From Prunus persica (taxonomy: Eukaryota; Streptophyta; Magnoliopsida; Rosales; Rosaceae): a stretch of DNA of 64,000 bases. Every line of letters starts with the position of its first letter. Within the stretch, counting starts at the first letter, position 1. The DNA is taken from NCBI RefSeq assembly GCF_000346465.2, contig NC_034014.1, positions 12,239,035 to 12,303,034 of the forward strand, read 5' to 3'. Shown piece after piece: positions 48,521-58,538 of this stretch. The notes beneath the pieces were generated by a model. That model saw only the letters and a list, made by a program, of their open reading frames with translations, did not search any database and was not told the origin of the DNA. The translations under genes were made by a program, and so were the position numbers.

Positions 48521-48919
48521 AGTCCCCTTCTATTGAGGGATCCCTCAAATAATTTTATTTGAGGGAACGCCCTTTAGGGTACCCTATAAATTTTTTTTCA
48601 ACGATCCAAACAATCTATTTTTAGGTCTTCATTCATAGATCATCCTTACAAAAAATTAGACAAATCGGAAACAGTTTCGATATCTAATTGTGTCCTACAA
48701 AATCAATGAACACGGTGCTTCAAGAAAGTACTAAAATTTCAAGAACACAATTGAATGATCAAATGATATCGGATTCAAGTGATTTTTTGTAGAGATGATC
48801 TTTGAATGAGTATCTACAAAATAGACGGTTTGGATTAGTGAAATACAATCTGGAGTGGGCCCTACAAGGGGTGTCCCTCAAATAAGCTTATTTGAGGGAT
48901 CCCTCAATGGAAGCTCTCT
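48521..48919. mobile_element. MITE (copy 2), about 400 bp
   Basis: The ends pair as CCTTCTATTGAGGGATCCCT (left) and AGGGATCCCTCAATGGAAGC (right). Internal copies of CCCTCAAATAA/TTATTTGAGGG lie next to each end. It is embedded in TA-rich DNA, is better preserved than copy 1 at 43041-43342, and lies in the opposite orientation. Confidence 0.8.
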
Positions 48920-49665
48920 GTATATATATATATACACACATATATACATATATAATATATATAAATACATATAGATATATACACATATATTATTATTATT
49001 ATTATAATATACTCATATACACATACATACTAATATTATAATGTATACATGTATATATGTAATATATATTATATTATATATTAATGTACATATATACACT
49101 TATATACATGTATATATATAAACACATATATACATATATAATATATAAATACATATAGATATATACACGTATATTATTATTATAATATACCCATATACAC
49201 ATGCATATTAATATTATAATAATAGCATACATGTATATATGTAATATATATTATTATAATACATATATATAAGTATATATACATATATGTGTATATATTA
49301 TACCCATGTATGTATTATAATATACATATACACACGTATATACACATATACATTATATATTTATATTATATGTATATATTATAATATACATATATACACG
49401 TATATATATGTATATTATTATTATTATTATTATTATAACATACCCATATATATATTATATATTATAATATACATACATATATATATATAAATATATGTAT
49501 ATGTATTATACCCATGTATATTATAATATACATATATACACCTATATACACTTATATATATGTATGTACGTTTATATTATTATAATATACTTATATACAT
49601 GTATATACATATATATTATATATATTATAAAATACATATATACATATATATATATATATTTTTGA
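48920..49665. repeat. TA-rich variable tract (TATA/TACA/TTA repeats)
   Basis: About 0.75 kb of interlaced (TA)n, (TATACA)n and (TTA)n. Longer imperfect periodicities are present: a block around ATATAAATACATATAGATAT recurs near 48957 and 49141, about 185 bp apart. Open frames here are Tyr/Ile repeats and are not genes. Confidence 0.85.
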
Positions 49666-49802
49666 AAAAATAAAAAAATTATAGTCCTAGTCCAAGCATA
49701 CACCAAACGCAGGATAAGTGTTATTCAACTTAGACCAAGCCAAGCCAAGCCAGTCTTTAAGTATAGTCCATGCCAAGACAGTCCTGTGTACCAAATGAAA
49801 AG

Positions 49803-50156
49803 GTGCTTTGAAAAAAAACAGCGGGGTTCTTTTAAATGAATTTTCACATTTCCCATAATACCCCTATTAATTTTCTAAATTGACAGCTTTTATCCCTCTT
49901 GCAACTCGATTCTTCTTCTTCTCTCTTGCAAATCGACTTCTGTCTGCAACTCGATTCATACCAAAAAAAAAAAAAAAAAACCCTAGCCCCTAGCTCTCCA
50001 CGCTGTTATCTCCACTCCAGCCACAAAAATCCAAACCACAGCTTAAAAAAAAACTCAACCCAAGCTCCCCAGTCTATGATCTCCACTCCAACCACAAAAG
50101 ATCCAAACCCCAAATATATCTTCAAACATCCGTATGTGAATTGTGGAGGACCAAAA
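49803..50156. other. Left flank of the Copia insertion, no gene recognised
   Basis: A/C-rich sequence with an A-run at about 49963-49980 and two related segments containing ATCTCCACTCCA.CCACAAAA (near 50008 and 50078). Confidence 0.5.
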
Positions 50157-50363
50157 TGTTAGCGAGATCCTAACTTAATTAGGATATTTATTTCCTAGTT
50201 TATTAGGATTATATTTCTTTCCTTTTTGTACAGATATTGTGTAATTAGGTTTTTATCTTGTTTCCTAGTTTGACCCTACTAGGGTTACATCATTGTACTA
50301 TAAATACCTTCTTTTGGAGAATAAAATAGAACCTGAAAAATATTCTACCCATATTATTTGACT
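50157..50363 (+). repeat. Left LTR of the Copia element
   Basis: It starts TGTTAGCGAGATCC and ends TTATTTGACT. TATAAATA near 50299 is a likely TATA box and AATAAAA near 50321 a likely polyadenylation signal. Confidence 0.9.
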
Positions 50364-50404
50364 TGGCATCAGAGCCAACTTTTTTGGTGACCTGTGTATT
50401 GTGC

Positions 50405-50640
50405 CCACCCGTGTTCTATTCCCATTTTTTTTTTCTCGACCTGTGCCGTGTACGCACTCCTGGGTTTGTGTGTTGTGTTGTCGTGTTCGTGCCTTTACTG
50501 TGTTCGTGTCATTCTTGTGTTCATGCATCTGCCGTATTTGTGCCTTTGCTGTGTTCCGCTGTGTACTCTGCTGTGTTCGTGCCTGTCTTCTTGCATCTGC
50601 TGTATTTGTGCCTCTGCTGTGTTCCGTTGTATACTATACC
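50405..50640 (+). repeat. T/G-rich repeats in place of gag
   Basis: Repeated CTGTGTTCGTGCC / GTATTTGTGCCT units. One larger unit beginning CATCTGC.GTATTTGTGCC recurs at 50526 and 50594 (68-bp period). Frames through it are Cys/Val/Phe-rich artefacts. Confidence 0.75.
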
Positions 50641-50668
50641 GTGATTTGTTGAGTTTCTGCTGCACTCA

Positions 50669-52406
50669 TGGGTGATAACTCCATTGTTGGTGCTATTGCT
50701 GCTGCCTCTGCAAATTTGTATGTTTATGATTCTATTCTAGGTACTAGCTCTAATACTTGGATAATTGACACTGGTGCTTCTAATCATATGACTTAGGATA
50801 CTAAATTTTTTGATGAGTTGTCTAGTAACCCCCATGACCCATACATAACTAGTGCTAATGGCTTGCCCTCTCCAATTACTGGTGAGGACACAATCTCTCT
50901 CACTCCTACTCTGTCCTTATCTCGTGCATTACTAGTTCCCAATATCCATTGTAACTTGTTATCTATTGGTCGATTACTTGATACACTTAATGCTTCTGCT
51001 ACTTTCTATCCTACACATTGCTCTTTTCAGGATCTCAAGACTCAAGAGATGATTGGGCATGGTAAACTGATAGGGAGGTTATATTATTTGACATTGCCTT
51101 CTGCACCAGTTCGTGCTTGTGTCATTAATACTGTTCAAAGTTGCAGTGTCAAAGACAAATAACAATTTTAGTTATGGCATCGTCGCTTAGGACACCCGTC
51201 ATTTGGCGACCTTAAGCGTCTGTTTCCATCTTTATTCCACTCTTGTGATGAGTCCAGTTTTAAGTGTGAGACATGTATTTTGGCCAAGAGTCATCGCACT
51301 GTGTTTCCTTTGAGTGACAGTAAAGCTGCAAAACCTTTTGATTTAGTGCATTCTGATGTGTGGGATTCGGCTTGCTTTACTTCGAACAGATTTCGTTGGT
51401 TCGTCACATTTATTGATGATTGTACCCGACTCACTTGGGTTTTCTTGCTGAAAAATAAACATGATGTTGCTTCTATCCTTCCAGAGTTCTGTACTATGGT
51501 GTCTACTCAGTTTCATGCTCGGGTCAAAGTATTCCGGACTGATAATGAAGGTGAATATGTGAATAACACTTTGGCATCTTTCTTCCTTGCTCAAGGTATT
51601 ATTCACCAAACGACAACCCCATTTACTCCTCAGCAGAATGTGTGTCAAAACGTAAGAATCGTCAGTTACTTGAAGTTGCCCGCTTGCTTATGTTGGACAT
51701 GTCTATTCCCCATCATCTTTGGGGGCATACTGTTTTATCTGCTGCATATTTGATTAATCGTACTCCTAGCCGGGTTCTTGATTTCAAGACTCCACATGAT
51801 GTGTTTGGTGACCATGTTTCCCCTGTCTCAGTCTTTAAGTTGCCCCCTAAAGTTTTTGGGTGTGTTGCCTATGCTCATGTTTACTCTCATCAACGGAGTA
51901 AACTTGATCCTTGTGCTCTGCGATGTGTTTTTATTGGTTACTCTTCTACTCAGAAAGGTTATAAGTGCTATCATCCACCTACCCAGAAGGTGCATGTTAC
52001 TTTGAACGTGACTTTCTATGAAGAAGTGCCCTATTATATCTCTCCTTCCTATCCAATTCAGGGGGAGAGGGGGAGAGAATTGGAGAGTCTTGGATTGGAG
52101 AATGATGTGTTTGAAGATACTGCTTTCAGGAAGGAAACGACTTGTCGCACTGAAGCAAGTAATCGGTCGCCCATATGTGAAGATGAAACTTGTGGTCCCT
52201 GTGAAGAAATGACTAATTGCCTTTTGGAACTCGACCAGTCGCCCATATCTAGAGAAGAAGCAGGTGCTCTCGGTGTCGAAACGACCGGTCACACTGAAGC
52301 AAGTGACCAGTCGCCTGTATCTGAAAATAATGACAGTGATTCTTGTATGAATGAGTTTGATGCAACACCCCCCCTCTGCCCTGCCAGTGCCCCAATCTAC
52401 TCGTGA
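50669..52406 (+). pseudogene. Copia pol fragment: protease and integrase (disrupted)
   Basis: ATG 50669 opens a frame with the aspartic protease motif WIIDTGASNHMT, which then hits TAG at about 50796 where Trp (TGG) is expected. The gag-pre-integrase part follows with the HHCC zinc motif (LWHRRLGHPS, then CETCILAKSH) and the integrase core: first Asp in LVHSDVW, second in FRTDNEGEY. A 1-nt loss near 51640 shifts frame into KRKNRQLLEVARLLM. There the catalytic glutamate (usual ERKNR) is Lys, GAA to AAA. DNGGE also reads DNEGE. The integrase end (HHLWGHTVLSAAYLINR, FGCVAYAHV) runs to about 52400, where a C-run marks another frame change. Integrase would insert the cDNA; this one cannot. Confidence 0.85.
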
Positions 52407-53211
52407 TAGTGAATCAAGTGAGGATGCTTTATTTAACCCCAAATGGATGGATGCCATGAATGTTGAAATGGATGCCTTGAACAAGTATAAAACATGGGAT
52501 TTAGTTCCTTTGCCCCGAGGGAAGAAAGCTGTTGGATGCATATGGGTTTTTACTTTGAAGCATAAAGCTGATGGTTCCATTGACCGTTACAAGGCTAGAT
52601 TGGTAGCAAAGGGTTATACTCAGACCTATGGAGTTGATTATTTAGAGACCTTTGCTCCAGTAGCAAAGCTCAATACTGTGCGTGTACTATTATCCCTGGC
52701 TGCTAACCACGACTGGCCGTTATTACAATTCGATGTCAAAAATGCATTTCTACATAGTGACCTCAAGGAGGAGATTTATATGGATCTTCCTCTTGGTATT
52801 CCTGTAACCTCAAAGGAGGGTGTTGTGTGTAAGCTGCGAAAGTCTTTATATGGATTGAAGCAGTCTCCAAGAGCGTGGTTTGGGAGATTTGCAGCATCTA
52901 TGAAGAAATTTGGGTATGTGCAGAGTAACTCAGACCATACTTTGTTTCTAAAGCGTCATAAAGGTAAATTGACAGCTTTAATTATTTATGTTGATGATAT
53001 GATTGTGACTGGAGATGATCAGGCAGAAATGCAAAATCTTCATAAGTATCTGGCTTCCGAGTTTGAGATGAAGTCATTGGGTGATTTGAAGTACTTTCTT
53101 GGGATTAAAGTTGCTAGATCTAAACATGGTATCTTTCTGTCTCAAAGAAAGTATATTTTTGATTTACTTGCAAAGACTGGAATGTTAGATTGTAAATCAA
53201 TTGAATGTTAG
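52378..53211 (+). pseudogene. Copia reverse transcriptase fragment
   Basis: The frame resumes after the CCCCCCC run (52368-52374). It covers the RVT_2 domain: W..AM..E..AL..Y.TW at the start, then KYKARLVAKG-like YKARLVAKGYTQ, FAPVAKLNTVR, LLQFDVKNAFLHSDL, KLRKSLYGLKQSPRAW and the catalytic YVDDMIVTGDD. The domain is complete up to LAKTGMLDCKSIEC, where a 23-bp tandem duplication (53181-53203 and 53204-53226) ends the frame. The polymerase motifs themselves are intact. Confidence 0.88.
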
Positions 53212-53226
53212 ATTGTAAATCAATTG

Positions 53227-53966
53227 ATACCCCTAGTGAACAGAATCATAAGTTGGGGTTGTATCCTAATCAAGTCCCTACAGATAAAGAGCGTTATCAA
53301 TGACTTGTGGGGAAATTGATTTTTTTATCTCATACACATCCTGATATTGCATATGCAGTGAGTGCAGTGAGTTAGTTTATGCATTCTCCTAGTAAAGATC
53401 ATATCGGTGCTGTGATGCACATATTGAGGTATCTGAAAGTAACTCCTGGAAAAGGGTTAATGTTTTGCAAGTATGGTCATACAGATGTGGAAGGGTATAC
53501 GGATGCTGATTGGGCTGGTTCAGTCACTGATAGACGTTCTACGTCTCTGTATTTCACATTTGTTGGCGGTAATCTTGTTACTTGGAGGAGTAAAAAGCAA
53601 AAAGTGATGTCTAGGTCTAGTACCAAGGCCGAGTACCGTGGGATGGCTCAAGGTGTGTGTGAGTTACTATGGTTGAGAAGATTGTTGAGAGATCTTGGGT
53701 TTAGACCCCAGAAACCCATGGATTTGTATTGTGATAATAAAGCTGTAATTGTAATTGCGCATAATCCTATGCAACATGATCGTACAAAGCACATGGAGGT
53801 TGATTGACATTTTGTTAAAGAAAAGTTGGATGCTGAAATTATTTCTTTTCTGTTTATATCATCCGAGTATCAACTAGCAGATGTTCTTACGAAAGCTATG
53901 TCTACTACGGTCTTTCTCAACTCGCTTGACAAGTTGGGCATGCGTGATATCTTTGCTCCAACTTGA
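53227..53966 (+). pseudogene. Copia RNase H fragment
   Basis: Continues after the 23-bp duplication with TPSEQNHKLG, YQ*LVGKL (stop at an Arg codon, CGA to TGA), then LSHTHPDIAYAVSAVS followed by a stop at a Gln codon. From 53379 it is open: YTDADWAGS, STKAEYRGMAQ and YCDNKAVI carry the RNase H acidic residues. A further TGA (53805-53807) breaks HMEVD*HFVKEKLD, and the natural end LGMRDIFAPT lies just before the polypurine tract. In an active element it degrades template RNA. Confidence 0.85.
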
Positions 53967-53973
53967 GGGGGAG

Positions 53974-54180
53974 TGTTAGCGAGATCCTAACTTAATTAGG
54001 ATATTTATTTCCTAGTTTATTAGGATTATATTTCTTTCCTTTTTGTACAGATATTGTGTAATTAGGTTTTTATCTTGTTTCCTAGTTTGACCCTACTAGG
54101 GTTACATCATTGTACTATAAATACCTTCTTTTGGAGAATAAAATAGAACCTGAAAAATATTCTACCCATATTATTTGACT
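53974..54180 (+). repeat. Right LTR of the Copia element
   Basis: Same length and sequence as the left LTR. It is preceded by the purine tract GAGGGGGAG. Confidence 0.9.
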
Positions 54181-54197
54181 TTGTGGAGGACCAAAAT

Positions 54198-55736
54198 CGA
54201 TAGCAACACAGGCATCTACCCTCCTTGATCAACGATTTTCACAAAAAATAGGTTCTTGAATCCACCAACAATTCGTTGACCTTCTCTTGGAAACCAAAAT
54301 CAAGGGAAAGTTGAAACTCAAATCAAAACCACAGGAAAACAAAATTTTCATTTGGATTTGATTTCCTTCTTGTTGTTTTCTTTGATGACAACACAGTTTT
54401 TATCTCGGTTTGGGTTGAGTTTTTGGTTTTAAAATGCTTGATATGGTTTTTTCTCTTGGTGTTTTGGGGCAGTGGAGAGAGAGAGAGAGAGAGAGAGAGA
54501 TGCAGGTGGGTATATGGGGTTTTTTCAAGTTGCTTTCTTAATTTAATTTGGTTTATATTTTTATATTTTTAGTAACAATATTTGGAATTGGAACTAATTT
54601 TGTTACTATTATGATATTTTATTATGATTTTCAGTTTTGGGCTGGTTGAACCTTCATTAGTTTATTTATTTATGAAGGCCCAAATTCTCAAGTTTCTGGC
54701 CTTACCGCAGTTAGAACTTTAAAAAAAAAAAAAAAAATCTAAGTAGTTAGAACTTAGAACAATTGATGAGATTGAATTTGTATCTTATGTAAATGATGGT
54801 TAGTAGTTACCTAGTAGTTTAGTTTGCATTCTATTGATTTTCTTGTTGCAACAAGTTTTACGTTCATGTTTGTAAGAGTGAGTAAGAGGATCGTTAACTT
54901 TGACGATTCAAAATTTGAAAATATGGTGGGCTGAACTTTTAAGCCTATTTTCACAAGTGAATAGGTTCTCTCGAAATTTCTATGGAGCGAAGAGTTTTTT
55001 ACTAGAACGCTAGAATGAGGGGTTATAGTGAAGAGGTCCTTATAGTGGTAATTTTTCAACCTTGCATACAAAATCAAGTTGTTGCTACTTCCAAGCTTCT
55101 TTTTTATTTAACTCATAAACTGAAAAATATCTCATCAAACCAAACACTGTTCCATTCCCAAGTCTTTTCTACCTCAACTTCTATTACTTAAAAACTCAAC
55201 CTCCAATACTCCAGTTCGCTGCTTGTCTACAAATCAGGAGAAACACTTGTGTGCAATGGGGATAGCATTGTTTTGCTATTCTAGGCCAATCAGGCTATGC
55301 CACGCGTGATAACTTTTTCACTTGACATAATATGATTAGTCGGAGATAGTAAAACAGTGCTACTCTGTTTCATATAAGTTTTTCTGCCACATTAGACATT
55401 GAACTAAAGAAAATGCAAAAAAGATAGGGAAGCATATACAGTAAAGAGGTACTTTAGACTATGGTCTCAAGTTCAAACTCCTATGACATCTTGATAATGT
55501 GTGTGAATCTCTATCCCTTGTAGCTTAGACTATCACTTGTATTTTAAAAAAATCATTAAAGAAATTGATACTACATTAGATACCAGTTTCTCATCTAGAG
55601 AAACCCTTAATTCTTAATTATAAACAAGAATTTAGAAAGAAAAAAAATCAAAAATTAAATTACATGAAAAATCAAAGTAAAAGAAGAAGAAGAAGAAAAA
55701 GAAGAGGTAGAAGAAGAGTGGCCAGTTATGTCTACG
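54198..55736. other. Intergenic DNA, no gene recognised
   Basis: Contains a (GA)n microsatellite at 54474-54500, an A-run at about 54721-54738 and a purine-rich GAAGAAGAA tract (55680-55718). Short frames such as 54811-55077 on the - strand show no family pattern. Confidence 0.5.
54474..54500. repeat. (GA)n microsatellite
   Basis: Uninterrupted GA dinucleotides. Confidence 0.9.
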
Positions 55737-55739
55737 TAA

Positions 55740-56169
55740 GAGCAGTCTACCTCATTGTGCCATGGTAAAGAGTAAGGGCAACTAAAGGTAAACATTATTC
55801 ACGTGAATAGTGACTGCCCTAGCAATTTTTTGATACATTCCCATCCACTATGGCAACCAAATACATGAGATATGAGGAGAGAAATTTGTATGAATTTTGG
55901 TGTAGGAAGTGACGACCATGGCTAGGTATTTATAGAAAAAGATTCTGAATTTTTTGGTCTTTTTTTGAAAAAAAAATTTGGTATTTAAATTAGCTGTTGA
56001 AGTCACCCTGACGTCAGCTTGCCCAGGTAGCAGCCCAAGCAAGTCTTGCCTTCGGGCTTGCCCAGTTTCGTGGGCCCACTTCTTGCCATGACAACTTTTC
56101 CTTTGTAGAGGTTGTTTTTGGAGCCTAGGCCCCTTTAGCCATGGCAAAAAAGAATGGATAGAAGTGCTC
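55740..56169. mobile_element. PIF/Harbinger-derived MITE, 430 bp
   Basis: TAA duplicated on both sides (55737-55739 and 56170-56172). Ends: GAGCAGTCTACCTCATTGTG on the left, and the complement of GAGCACTTCTATCCATTC on the right. It shares with the full-length element at 24458-28159 the subterminal palindrome ATTCACGTGAATAGTG, the TAGGTATTTATAGAAAAA segment from the ORF1 promoter and the CTGACGTCAG segment near the right end. It is therefore an internal-deletion derivative keeping both ends. Confidence 0.85.
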
Positions 56170-56199
56170 TAAGTGGAAACATGGAAAGTAGTCATTAGC

Positions 56200-56300
56200 A
56201 TAGTCTGAAATATCGATAATATCGAGGATATTTCGGTTTTTTGCAATATTTTGTCAAAATATTGGTGTAATATCGCTAAAATATCGAAAATATCGATGTG
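56200..56300. repeat. ATATCG-rich repeat, likely transposon remnant
   Basis: AATATCGATAATATCG, AATATCGCTAAAATATCG and AAAATATCGATG recur within 90 bp. The second end of any element was not found. Confidence 0.4.
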
Positions 56301-57856
56301 AAGGAAAAAAAAAGTTTTTTATAAAAAAAAAGGGACAAAGGGGAGAAAAAAGGACAAAGGGGATATGAACCCCTCCCGTTTTACTCCTCCAACACCTTAA
56401 ACACCATATCACTTATGTTTTTGTGATAATATGCTAAAATATTTCACTACTACAAAAAAGCAAAAAGACGACGGTAAATCACCGTCGTGTATTTGGTTTT
56501 TCAATGGTCGTGGAATCCACCGTCATCTTTTCCCTCATAAACCACGACGCTAAATAACCGTCGTTGTTAAACAATACAACGTCATCAAAAAATACAAAAC
56601 GACGTCTTTGTACTGCAAAAAGATCTAAAAAAAGCAATCGAGGATGATAATAGACGACCAATTCTCTAAAAACACCGTCGTTAAAAAGGGAAAATATGAC
56701 ACATATTAAGAGAACAAAGCCGCAAGATAGACATACAACGACGACAATAAAAATACGCCGACGTTAAATATAATTTTCACGACAATAAAAAATGTGACGT
56801 CTTTAAATACATTAGAAGACGACGTTATTGATACCTACTACGTCGCACATATAAACACAACCGTCGTACAATTAATTTTCCACTTCGATTTTTCGATAAA
56901 AGATGACGTGGAAATAGTTGTCAGTGTCATTATTTACGACGTATGTGTTTCTATAGTAGACGTTGAAAAACTAAACAACGTCAGTTACAAATATATGAGA
57001 GTCGTATTAAAAAATTTATACGTCCTATTTTCAGAAACAAACAACGACCATAAATATTAGACGTTGTTAAATACAACAACGTCGGAAAACAATAAAAACA
57101 GACGTGTTTAGTCTGCTAAAGTTCTACAACGTCTCTTATTTACAAAAAACCGTCGTGAAATAAATTTTCCACTTCGATTTTTCTAAAAAAGATGACGTGG
57201 AAATAGTTGTCAGTGTCATTATTTACGACGTATACATTTATATAGTCGACGTTGTATTTATATGTATTCATTACTCACGACGCACTTAATAATATAGACG
57301 ACGTTGAACGTCTAAACAACGTCGGTTCCAAATAAATGAGAGCCGTATTACAGAACATATAGACGGCGTAGATTATGATGGGAGCCGTATTACAAATAAC
57401 GTCGTTTAATTGTTATTAGACGGCGGTTATAATGAATTTCCGTCGGAATTAATTTCGTTCCTCTTCGTTTATAAAAGAACTTGCGACGTGGAAAATGTAT
57501 GATGACGTCGTATTTTTTAACGTTCAGATTACATATCTCGTTTTTTAGACGTCGGTATTATGGGATTGGAGTCGTGTTATTTTGAATTACATGGCGGTTC
57601 TTTATCCTTCACCGACGTGATATCCTGAATAATTGCTTCACAATAGCGTCGTGGTTCTTCATTGTTACGTTGCTTTAAGACGTCGGTAAATATGCTGAAT
57701 AACTGATTCACAATAACGTCGTGTTTTATTTGAACGTAGAAAGTGAAGAAATCACATTACAATATATTACAAAATTAATGTCATACACTGCCAATTACAT
57801 AAGCATCATTCAATCCATATATCTTCACACCCATCTCGAATATTTTGACCGCCTAA

Positions 57857-58032
57857 CTCACCTACCAGTTCATCAAATGTGTCAACATTTGGCATCCCTC
57901 TAGTAAATGGCTCACACTCAATTATCACATCACCTAATACTTCACTCACCTACCAGTTCATCAAATGTGTCAACATTTGGCATCCCTCTAGTAAATGGCT
58001 CACACTCAATTATCACATCACCTAATACTTCA
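57857..58032. repeat. 88-bp tandem duplication inside CACTA copy 1
   Basis: CTCACCTACCAGTTCATC begins at 57857 and again at 57945. The second CACTA copy has this segment once. It accounts for the length difference between the copies (2189 against 2101 bp). Confidence 0.85.
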
Positions 58033-58538
58033 TCACCAATAACATCATTATATTCTCTACTAGGCATTGATAACACTACCGACCAACCACGATGCATCGG
58101 GTCGTCAACAAAAAATATTTGTTTGACTTGAGAAGCCAAAACAAATTGGTCATTCCTATGTCCAATTTTACTCAAATCTACAAGGGTAAATCCAAGTTCG
58201 TCGACTACAAGACCAGAACTATCTATCCAATCACACCTAAAGACTGGGATTGTAAACTTTTGGTAGTCAAGGTCCCAAATTTCTTGAATGACACCATAGA
58301 AACCCATATTTGAGAGAATTGGGTTTTTATCCTTGGCACTAGCAACTTGCATGGTATGTGCAAGTAAATAAACTCCACTATTTTGAGTTGTCCGCACATC
58401 ATCTTGTGCCTTGATATTGAATTTAATACCTTTAATAAGATAGCTCCTATATAATGGCACTGACATGTTTGGACCAGCTGCTAGCCACCTTAAATTTTCT
58501 GATACGCCATGATTGTCTTCCTCAACTTCACTTTGAAC
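57942..58538 (-). pseudogene. TNP2-like transposase, partial duplicate of the last exon (copy 1)
   Basis: Same protein as the last exon of the gene at 59995-63355 (VQSEVEEDNHGVSENLRWLA onward, DUF4216-type region), but the end is altered by the 88-bp duplication and its own stop. There is no upstream exon because the copy is cut at 58633, so it cannot be expressed as transposase. Confidence 0.8.

Larger units (their letters stand above)
47185..49799. mobile_element. Inverted-repeat element with nested insertions, about 2.6 kb including a gap
   Basis: TCATTTGGTACACA (47185-47198) pairs with TGTGTACCAAATGA (49786-49799). Both subterminal regions carry GGCTTGG/CCAAGCC motifs (TTGGATTGGCTTGGACTA near 47208, and CCAAGCCAAGCCAAGCC near 49737). 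The interior is filled by another inverted-repeat element (47468-48481), a MITE (48521-48919) and a TA-rich tract. No transposase is seen, and the target duplication is not resolved. Confidence 0.6.
50157..54180 (+). mobile_element. Defective Ty1/copia retrotransposon with identical LTRs, 4.0 kb
   Basis: The LTRs are 207 bp each (50157-50363 and 53974-54180) and identical as far as I can read. The primer-binding site TGGCATCAGAGCC follows the left LTR at 50364, and the polypurine tract GAGGGGGAG precedes the right LTR. The order protease, integrase, reverse transcriptase, RNase H is that of Copia. Gag is missing, replaced by about 300 bp of T/G-rich repeats, and pol carries many stops and frameshifts. 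The LTR ends read TG...CT rather than TG...CA. The flanks share TTGTGGAGGACCAAAAT (50141-50157 and 54181-54197). Confidence 0.9.

Noticed and set aside
49287..49490. Tyr/Ile-rich frame
   Set aside because: Translation of TA/TACA repeats.
50363..50675. Overlapping Cys/Val/Phe-rich frames after the left LTR
   Set aside because: They come from T/G-rich repeats in all three frames and do not resemble gag.
51828..52580. 250-codon - strand frame inside the Copia element
   Set aside because: It is antisense to clear integrase and reverse transcriptase coding sequence and has no family pattern.
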